Assembly (NCBI GenBank): GCA_023512835.1
Contig: CM042088.1
Coordinates: forward strand, 16,730,986-16,794,985
DNA from: Taxillus chinensis
Taxonomy: Eukaryota; Streptophyta; Magnoliopsida; Santalales; Loranthaceae
Direction of reading: 5' to 3'
Length of the DNA stretch: 64,000 bases
A program made the translations under genes and the position numbers. Positions 55,784 through 64,000 of the stretch are shown here, piece by piece (position 1 is the stretch's first letter; each line of letters opens with the position of its first letter). Under the pieces are notes generated by a model that made no database searches, had not been told where the DNA came from, and worked only from the letters and a program-made list of their open reading frames with translations.

Positions 55784-58700
55784 TTAAGATTGTTCGTCCT
55801 CGAACAAGTCCAGGTCTTGCGCACGCATCACGGACTCACGTTCCCATGTCTCCTCCTCAATACCACGGTGTTGCCACAGCACGCGAACCAAAGGAATAGC
55901 ACGACCACGCAATAGCTTCTCTCGCCGATCTAGGATACGGATAGGGGCCTCAATGACGGACATGTCATCCTCGATGTCCAACGTCCCCCAATCAATCACA
56001 TGAGTGGGGTCAGGGTGATACTTCCGCAATCGGGACACGTGAAATACGTTGTGCACTCGACTCGGCCGCGGTGGTAACGCTAACCGGTAGGCCACAGGCC
56101 CTACACGATCCAGAATCTCAAAAGGACCAATAAACCGCGGAGAGAGCTTGGAACCCCGCCCAAACCGTCGATGACCACGACGTGGAGAGACACGAAGGAA
56201 CACATGATCACCAACAGAAAACTCCAAAGGGCGCCGCCGCTGATTCGCATAAGATTTCGCCGACTCGAGCCGACAACAAACGCCGACGGATCAACTTGAC
56301 CTTCTCGGTAGCCTCTTGAACCAACTGCGGTCCCAAGAGAGCTGTCTCCCCCACCTCGGTCCAACACAAAGGGGATCGACACGGCCGTCCATACAACGCC
56401 TCAAAAGGAGCCATCCCAATGGATGCCTGATAACCGTTGTTGTAGGCAAACTCCACCAAAGGAAGGTGAGTTGCCCACGAACCCCCAAAATCTAGCACAC
56501 AAGCCCTCAACATGTCCTCCATGGTCTGATTTGTCCGCTCGGTCGACCGTCGGTCTCAGGGTGAAAGGCTGTACTCGGATGAAGCTTGGTCCCCATAGCC
56601 TCCTGCGCAAACCTGCCCCGAAACGAGAAGTGAACCTCGAATCCCGGTCCGAGACAACCGATGATGGTACGCCATGCGGTCTCACAATCTCGTTCATGTA
56701 CAATTGACTCAAGGTCCCAATAGAGTCCCGCTCGCGAACAACAAGGAAATGGGCCGACTTTGTGAGTCGATCCACAATCACCCAAATCATATCTTTCCGC
56801 CCAGGTGGTGGGTGGAAGACCAGTCACAAAATCCATCGCTATATGGTCCCACTTCCACTCCGCTATGGGCAAGGGGCTGTAACATGCCCGCCGGCCGCCG
56901 ATGCTCGGCCTTCACCTGGCGACACGTGAGGCACCGCGAAACAAAGGCAGCTACATCGCGTTTCATCCCTGGCCACCAAAAATGTCCCCGAAGCGCATGG
57001 TACATCTTCGTACCCCCCTGGATGCACAAGCAACTCTAGGCCTGGTGAAACTCCCTCATCACCTCATCCCCGAGGGAAGAAGCCACGACCAACCGCCCCT
57101 GAAATGACAACTCATGCTCGGGACCCTCTGTCCAGTCCCCAGATAGCTCCCCGGCCTCAATACGGGCACGGAGAACCTCACACTCAATGTCACCCAGTGT
57201 CCCTCCCGGACGCGCTGGTACAACTCAGGCACTACCACCAAAGGACTCAGGGACTGTCCCACCATCATGAACAACAGGCCGCAGTGTAACGTCGCCCACT
57301 GCTCCATCGCCTTCCACTCTCTCACGGCCACCTCGGCTTTCCCTTTTCGGCTCAACGCATCGCCCACAACATTTCCCTTGCCCGGGGTATAGGCAAGAGT
57401 AAAATCAAAGGTCCGCAAATACTCCACCCATCTCCTTTGCCTCAAATTCAAGTCCTTCGAGTAAAGATGTGCTTGAAGGCTCTTGTGATCCGAGAACACC
57501 ACAAACTTTTCTCCCAAGAGGTAGTGCTGCCAACTCTTCAGGGCGAAGATGACAGCCGCTAACTCAAGGTCATGAGTAGGATAATTCTGCTCATGAGGCT
57601 TCAGTGCCTCGACCCATAAGCTACCACACCGTGCTCCTGCATAAGCACACACCCCAAACCAACCCTGGACGCATCACAATACACCTCATATGGAATATCC
57701 TCCCTAGGCAACCTCAACACAGGTGCGGTGGTCAAACGGGTTTTGAGAGTCTCAAACGCCCGCCGACACTTGTCGGTCTAATCAAACTTCACGCCCTTCC
57801 GAGTCAACGCCGTCATAGGAGCCGCCAAACGGGAGAACCCCTCTACAAAACGACGATAGTACCCCGCCAAACCAAGAAAACTACGGATCTCAAAAACGTT
57901 GGTTGGCCTCGCCCACGATGCCACGGCCTCAATCTTGGCCGGGTCCACCCTAACTCCCTCACTGACACCACATGGCCAAGAAAGTGAACCTCCTGCAGCC
58001 AAAACTCACACTTGCTAAACTTAGCAAACAATGCTGGTCCCTCAAGGTTTGCAACACCGTTGCCAAGTGCTCCACATGTTCCTTCTCGGTCTTGGAATAC
58101 ACCAAGATATCGTCGATAAACACCACCACGAACGAGTCTAGGTATGGAGCAAAGACTTGGTTCATCAAATGCATGAACACTGCTGGTGCATTAGTGAGCC
58201 CGAAAGGCATCACTACCCACTCATAATGCCCATACCGCACCGAAAAGCCGTCTTAGGGATGTCCTCCTCCCTAACCCCGAGCCGGTGATACCCCGACCGT
58301 AAATCTATCTTGGAAAACCACTGGGCCCCACTCAATTGGTCAAACAGGTCATCTATCCGAGGCAACGGGTACTTGTTCTTCACAATCACTGAATTCGACT
58401 TCCTGTAGTCGATGCAGAGACGAAGCGTGCCATCGGCCTTCTTAGCAAAGAGCACCGGAGCACCCCAAGGTGAGGTACTCGGTCCGATATACCCCCTGGC
58501 CCACCAACTCCTCGATTTGCCTCTGAAGCTCCCTCAACTCTGCTGGCCCCATACGATACGCTACTTGGGAAATCGGACCCGTCCCCGGTACCAACTCAAT
58601 GGTGAACTCCACACTCCTCTTAGGTGGCAAACTCCTCAACCGCTCAGGAAAAACATCTTGAAATTGGTCCACAACAATGGGCCACACCCTCTTTTCCACC

Positions 58701-59200
58701 TTACCCTCCTCGGCAAAGGTCAGGGCTGCTAACCTGTGGGTAATGGCACCCCACCGGTCCAACATCGGCCCGGCCCGACTCGCCTCACAATCCCACTCCC
58801 CCTGCAGGGTGCAAGAGGTCCCTGCAGGTGTCACGAAGGTCACACGCCGCCGATAACAATCTATCTTGGCCTGGAAAGCCATAAGCCAATCCATACCCAA
58901 GATCAGGTCAAACGTTCTCAAAGGCATCACATGCAAGTCAAAACTCGGCTCCACCTCGCCTATGGTTAACACACGGTCCACGACACACTTGCCGTACCTC
59001 AATCATGCCTCCTACCGGAGACTCCACAACTAGGGGCCTCGCGGCCTCCACACAAGCTAACCCCAAGCCGTCTATTACAAGCTCGGCAACAAACGAACAT
59101 GATGCACCCGTATCGAAAAGAACGAAGCTAATGTACGGGAGATCAAGAGGGTACCTCTAACCACCGATGGTCCTGCTCCACCCTCACTGGTGGGGGTGGT
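55784..59200 (-). pseudogene. pol of element J (protease, RT, RNase H, integrase, chromodomain)
   Basis: The protease near 59140-59080 reads FVLFDTGASCSFV, with an intact DTGA. RT is at about 58455-57780: [31 protein letters not shown], and the catalytic [12 protein letters not shown]. RNase H is at 57650-57350 (LELAAVIFALKSWQHYL). Integrase is at 57030-56290, with CLTCRQVKAEHRRP, IVDRLTKSAHF and SDRDSRFTSRF; the segment after the second Asp is frameshifted. GPY/F (LSPRFIGPFEI) and the chromodomain (RVLWQHRGIEEETWERE) are in 56227-55784, ending LFEDEQS. Most catalytic motifs are intact, but at least five frameshifts (for example near 56500, 56800, 58030, 58240 and 58450) disable it. Confidence 0.9.
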
Positions 59201-59399
59201 AACTCGGCCTCCTCCTGGTATGTCGCCTCCAGCGCAAACACCCTCCCTTGGCCCGTGCCACCGGTCGGCTCGATCACCGGACGCTTCCCGCTAAGGTTGC
59301 CTCCGGCCTCGGTCTGCTGCCGCTCCGGCCTCCCCCGGGGTCGGGTCCGACTAGATCCTGCCTGGCCGGCTTGCCACCGACGAGCCGGTCTCTCACCGG

Positions 59400-60580
59400 G
59401 TGTGCACGGAAGCTAGCATCACTCCTCACGCCGGATGCCGCGCCCCCTATTCCCCCGTTGCCACTCCCCGCAAACCCGACGCAAATGACCCTCTCGTCCA
59501 CGGTTGTTGCATCGCCGGTCCTTCTTGGGGCACTCCCCTTTGAAGTGACCCTTGCTCCACGAGGTGGCATCCGCTCGGTAGACTCCCAGATGGACCCCCC
59601 CTGTCTTCCGCCGCCAAAGGTGAACCTCCCAGGGTTCACGGATGTCCGACCCCGATCGCGAAAAGAACTGCTATCCCTCTCCTCCGTCTTGAGCCTCTTG
59701 GACCCTGCATCTCGATCAGGCCCACTCTGCAATGGCGCCCCCGATGGGCCTGCCTCCCATCATCCGGCTCTCTCTCGGCTATTCGGGCCGTCTCCACGGC
59801 CTTGGCATAGGTCCTCAAGCGTAGAATCGCCACCCTCTCCCTAAGGGCTGGCCTGAGACCCAAGGTGAACTTGTGGGCCTTCAGGTCCTCCCTTACCACG
59901 ATCTCGGGAGCAAACCTACTCAATCTCCGGAACTCCCGCTCATACTCAGGTACCGTCTTGGATCCCTGCTTCAAGCTGCCAAATTCTTCCCTCTTCTCGC
60001 CATCTCACCGATTCCGGGAAGAACTCATCTTGGAAGAGTTGCAAGAATTCCTCCCAAAACATGAGTTGCACCGCACGGCTCCCCGCAACACTCGTCCACC
60101 ACTCCAAAGCGTCCCCCCTCTAGCCGCCGAATTGCCGGTCGCACTTTATCCTCCTCCCGGGGCAGGAGAAAGGAGAACACATGCTCAATCTGCCTCAACC
60201 ACCGCTCGCCTACCACAGGATCTTCCCCCCCCCCCCTTAAATCGCGGAGGTTGTTCCTTTCGGAACCGTGTCACCACGTCATCCTCTCGCACGGGTCGGT
60301 ACACCACCCGGCGAACTCTCACGCTCACGAGGCGGCTCTCCCTGCTGGTGGTGGTGGTGGTGGCACCACCGCCGTGCCGCCATCTCACCGGCGCACCTCC
60401 TCCCGAACGTCTTGCCGGAGTCCCTCCCGTAGCTCTCGTACCTCCAGCTGGATGCCTTCTTGTAGCTGTGCCAGGTAGCAACGCATGCCCTCCAACGGAT
60501 GGTCCCGCACCCGGACCCTCATGGGCAGATGACTCATCGCCCATCGCCCCGGACGCACGTGTCACTCTCCTCGGTGGCAT
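59400..60580 (-). pseudogene. gag of element J
   Basis: It starts at 60580 with MPPRRVTRASGAMGDESSAH, a start typical of Tekay gag. The capsid part has WLRQIEHVF, DKVRPAIRRLEG, SKTVPEYEREFRRLSRFAPE and KFTLGLRPALRERVA. The zinc knuckle at 59520-59461 reads CNNRGREGHLRRVC, so the second Cys is Arg. Frameshifts near 60200, 60020 and 59650 break it. The run of Thr/Ala/Gly near the start is low-complexity and GC-rich. Confidence 0.85.
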
Positions 60581-60995
60581 TCTTACTACATGAAGTAAGA
60601 TGCACAAACGTCAGGACGCGTTTGACTACTAACAAATTGACTACCTCTACCCCATTATCAATTTCACTAACACATGACATTACACACATACATTACATCA
60701 ATCACATTTCACAGTTCACGATCCAGGACACATTGCCAAACAAATCGAGTTGCACATTTCACTTAATCATGTGATCTTATCCACGGTTTAGCATACCTTC
60801 ACAAAGAAATGCAACTAGTGCCCTAATGCCAATGCATGCAAATCCTATCACAAGACTGGACTACCCTAAGTACACCTTGGAGGCTCAAAGAGGACCATGT
60901 TGATCAGGCATGTCCCTCCAGGCTCCTCCAAAGGACTTAGGATAACCAAGTCCGCCCACTACCCTAGGCCAACTAGACCATGCTCGATACCATAT
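60581..60995 (-). other. Leader and primer-binding site of element J
   Basis: The primer site TGGTATCGAGC (60992-60982) lies next to the LTR. The leader shares short blocks with that of element C, including CCTGATCAACATGGTCCT on the minus strand (about 60913-60892) and ATTAGGGCACTAG. In retroelements this region commonly holds dimerisation and packaging signals. Confidence 0.75.
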
Positions 60996-62710
60996 TGTCA
61001 CGCCCCGGATTTCCAACCCGAGGAAACCGGCACGTGACTCCCCTTTTACCCACACGGAGGGCAAAGGGGTTAGGATACAAACCAAGAATTTTACATTTCA
61101 AACATCCACAACCCATTCAAGAAAGTAATATTCATAAAAATATTCCAAACCAGTTTATTACAACAGAATTCTTTCCAATCCCATCCCCACTCAGGGTTAC
61201 ATCGGTTCCCATAAAAGAAAACAACATAAATGGAAGAGTAAAATGGATAAGGTCTTCCACCTTGGTGTACCCACCTAACGCCTGTAAGTCCCTGGAAAAC
61301 AAGCAAACACAGTAGGAGGGGTGAGCAACCACGGCTCGGTAGGGATCAAGTCTCCCCAACCCTTCCCATGCTCCTAGCGGCTACATGCATGTGCACGGGT
61401 GCGGTGACGTGTTACAACAATCTCAACAAACAATAACAAACCACATCGGTCGTCACAATTATCCACCACACAAAACACAAGTGATTTAACCGCCTCTTCA
61501 GGCCAAGTTATTTAACCGCCTCTTCAGGCCAAGTGATTTAACCGCCTCTTCAGGCCAAGTGATTTAACCGCCTCTCAGGCAAAGTTCTTTAACCGCCTCT
61601 TCAGGCAAAGTTCTTTAACCGCCTCTTCAGGCCAGATACCACAGTCAAGCACACAACACACATGGTCACTCGAGCATACCACCAAACACTTGGTGTGCAC
61701 CCGTTCACAAGCGCACAAACCCAACCATTCAGGAAAATAGAGCAAACACACAAGACACATACACTAAACCACAAATCCGGCCACACAGGCATATTACCAA
61801 ACACGTAATGGGCATATGCATACGGCTATATTCACACAGGCATTTCATCGAACACAAAGCATGTAATCCACGGAATCACACCAACATGCCACTGAAGGCC
61901 AACATTCATATAGGAGGTCACACCTATATGAATTTACATATAAATAATATAACAGATATCTCATATTCGCCCTAGGACCCTAGGACAGAGGAGGATTTAG
62001 GAAGAACAGAACCCCTACCTCAAGGAAAACGCAACAACACAAGAACAGCGATCCCAAGCCGAACGCCGTCCACCCACGAGTCACCGACCACCCACGCAAG
62101 ACGCCCAGGCAAGCAACCAGGAGCTCTCCTTCCCTCTCTCTCTCTCTGCGACGGCCGGTGAAGCAAAAAAACCCTAAACCTAAAACAGAGGGACTCCTCC
62201 TCCTTATATAGACAACACAACATCAAAACGACGTAGTTTTGATTAAGTGAATCTCAGGATCAAAACGACGTAGTTTTGATCACACAAGTTACCACCTTTC
62301 CGCACCCATATAGGCCAAAATACTCGGAATTTCAACATGGTCCTTTGGAGAAAGTTCCTTAGAATGACAAAACCAAGGGAACCATGCAAAAATATGGCTG
62401 CACGCCAATTTGCACGTGAATTCCCAATTCACGTGCACCTCCATATGGACTCCAAATGCTCTCAAACTTCACCCCTAGCCTCCTTGCATCATTTAGAAGA
62501 CAATTACACTTGCACGTGAATTGGACCCATATCACGTGCACCTCACATACATGTCCATTTGGCCTGAAACTTCTGTGGTAGATAGAGGACACCATTCTAA
62601 GCATCTTTCCTTTTGCACGTGAATTCATTGGAGTCCATTTACTAGGTCAAAATCTAGAAAAACTCTACTCCGGAGGTAAAACTGACTAACTCAAGGTACG
62701 GGTCCTTACA
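60996..62710 (-). repeat. 5' LTR of element J
   Basis: 1715 bp. It matches 53767-55457 with few substitutions. The 26-bp minisatellite has six units here (61480-61633) against five in the other LTR. The two palindromes (62222-62243 and 62259-62280) and the G-box cluster are kept. Confidence 0.92.
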
Positions 62711-62715
62711 GTGAT

Positions 62716-63480
62716 AAAGTTGGTTGGGTTAATTGTGGGTCCCACATAGGGCTGGCAAGAGGCCGCAGGTCCCCTATGTGGCTGGTAACCCAGGTCCCAT
62801 ATGTGGCAGGTTGTCAGAGACACCACAGGTCCCACATATGGCTGTCCAGTAGTGATATGAATTCTTGGAGTTGGTAGCGGGAATCCCGTGGATGGATAAA
62901 TGGCCGGTGTGAACCTTTAATGATGGAAATGTGATGTGATGTCTTATTTGTGATTTAATGAAATTTAATTGTGATAGAATGTGACACTACGTTAGCACAA
63001 GCATACACCGATCATACAGACTTAGGAATTCGTGTAATAGAGTCCTGGGAGATGGGGGATCACCTACTGGGCATTCGTGCTCACCCTACTTTATTTTTAT
63101 TTCCTACAGGTTGTAGGGAGTAGCTGGTGGAGCCATAGTGAGGCAGGACGGGGCATCCTTGGTGTAGAATTTAATTAGTAGACGAATTGTTTTTATTTTA
63201 TTTTATCATTTTGTTTTTCGGACTTGGGTCCGTGGCAGTTGTAGAACCTTGTTGGTGAAACTTATATGTGAGTTATTCTGTGTGTTGGATATTACGGGAA
63301 TTGAATGCAATGTCGTATCATTTTAATAATTCTTGAATTGAATGTATTGGGAAGTACAATTCTACCCCTATTGTTGAGTTGTACATGATTGGGTTGAACA
63401 CTAATCCCCTCAACCCCTGTGGTGTGGATGGGGACATCGCGTTCCTAGTTCTGTTGTGATTAGAATGTGGGGGCGTGACA
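62716..63480 (+). repeat. 3' LTR of element C, second part
   Basis: The remaining 765 bp of the LTR, continuing exactly where 53766 stopped and ending GGGGGCGTGACA. It is near-identical to 47164-47928; differences include GGCTGTCCAGTAG for GGTCATCCCGATAG near 62839. Confidence 0.92.
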
Positions 63481-63485
63481 ACTAA

Positions 63486-64000
63486 ATTTGAGACTGGTTC
63501 ATCCAGTAAGGCTGCTGCCTTCCAGCCTAAGTTTGTCTCTGATGGAAGAGTTAAGAATGGTCTAGGATATGTGAGAAAACCTAGGAAACCTCTTAACACT
63601 TCTATAAAACCCTTGAGACAGAGTGTTCAACTTAAACCTGTCACATGCCCCATCTGCTGTGAAGTTGGACACCTCTCCTATCAGTGCAGATTCTATCCTG
63701 AGTATCTTAGGAAGGAGATCGCCACAGAAATCAGGGTAAACCTTAAACAGCTTAATTTCACTAAAAATCTGCAATGCAACAGCAACTCTGATAGGAAGAA
63801 ACACACCAGGCACACACAGCTACCCATTCAAAAGATTTAAAAACCAAGCCTGTGAAGAAAATTGTCAAACCTGTGCCTACTAAAGCTGCCCAAGACAACA
63901 CTAAGGAAGGAAAACATGCTGAAACTCTAAAGGATAACCGTGCTAATAAATCTAATGAAGGATCACCAAGATTAGCATGGAAAGTTAAATCTGCCCCTCC
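63486..64000 (+). pseudogene. gag of element B, continuation
   Basis: The frame left at 45648 resumes here: without C the protein reads TTKFETGSSSKAAAFQ across the joint. A second CX2CX4HX4C knuckle follows near 63646 (CPICCEVGHLSYQC), matching the second knuckle of element A. A TAA at 63838-63840 is in frame, and the reading continues after it (KTKPVKKIVKPV ... RLAWKVKSAPP) to the window end, paralleling A's LTWKAKNPN. So B's gag has three nonsense codons and no frameshift. Confidence 0.88.

Larger units (their letters stand above)
53767..62710 (-). mobile_element. Element J: Tekay-like chromodomain gypsy in C's 3' LTR
   Basis: It is flanked by the perfect 5-bp duplication GTGAT (53762-53766 and 62711-62715). 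On the minus strand it reads 5' LTR 62710-60996, primer site at 60992-60982 (TGGTATCGAGC), gag, pol, purine tract AAGGGGGAGAGGA (55470-55458) and 3' LTR 55457-53767. The LTRs start TGTAAGGACCCG and end CCGGGGCGTGACA. They are nearly identical, so J is young, yet pol carries several frameshifts. The gag start MPPRR, the chromodomain and the LFEDE end suggest the Tekay/Del lineage. Confidence 0.92.
45649..63480 (+). mobile_element. Element C: non-autonomous LTR retrotransposon with 2.28-kb LTRs
   Basis: It is flanked by the perfect 5-bp duplication ACTAA (45644-45648 and 63481-63485). The 5' LTR is 45649-47928, the primer site starts at 47932, the internal region is 47929-52304, the purine tract is AAGGTGGGGAGGA (52292-52304), and the 3' LTR is 52305-63480, interrupted by J. 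The LTRs start TGTAAGGATTCG and end GGGGGCGTGACA. They are nearly identical, so the insertion is recent. There is no gag or pol, so it fits the LARD type of non-autonomous element. Removing C restores B's gag in frame. Confidence 0.92.

Noticed and set aside
1..64000. tRNA, rRNA or other structured RNA genes.
   Set aside because: No tRNA box A/box B pair in a cloverleaf context or rRNA stretch was recognised. TGGTATCAGAGC sites are primer-binding sites of LTR elements.

Overview
The window is nuclear DNA from a flowering plant. The evidence is a MIR390 microRNA locus, one intron-containing host gene of plant type, Ty1/copia and Ty3/gypsy LTR retrotransposons primed by initiator tRNA-Met, a plant-type LINE, a hAT-like DNA element and a fold-back MITE. 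Most of the 64 kb is nested transposable elements, and most long open reading frames are decayed gag/pol or shadows of LTR repeats. The species cannot be named from the sequence.

Layout. 1-4340: a SIRE-like copia LTR fragment abutting a decayed copia pol and its 3' LTR. 4341-8591: a low-copy island holding a TATA box and a MIR390 hairpin whose mature strand differs from canonical miR390 at position 11. 8592-21975: an old minus-strand chromodomain gypsy (element D) split by a plus-strand gypsy (element E, 9212-15112) and by a non-coding insertion near 16.7-19.1 kb. 22729-29944: a 5'-truncated LINE with an inverted 5' end, a 12-bp target duplication and a poly-A tail, itself interrupted by gypsy fragments G and F and by a 989-bp hAT-like element with an 8-bp target duplication. 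29945-31739: remnants. 31740-32976 (minus): an Abraxas/ABRO1 (FAM175)-type gene with two exons. 33679-34075: a fold-back MITE.

34783-64000 is a four-level nest. Copia A (SIRE-like, LTR from 34783) is interrupted at 38864 by copia B (SIRE-like). B carries a complex cluster of miniature LTR elements (40725-43557) inside its 5' LTR, and its gag is interrupted at 45649 by element C (45649-63480, 5-bp duplication ACTAA). C has 2.28-kb LTRs and no coding capacity. Its 3' LTR is interrupted by J, a minus-strand Tekay-like gypsy (53767-62710, 5-bp duplication GTGAT). B's gag resumes in frame at 63481. The insertion order A, B, C, J follows directly from the nesting.

The points most worth a second look are the variant MIR390, the head-to-head and tandem miniature LTR cluster, the non-autonomous element C that shares leader and end motifs with its probable helper family (J), short-motif arrays inside several unrelated LTRs, a palindrome plus G-box promoter in J, and the twin-primed LINE.
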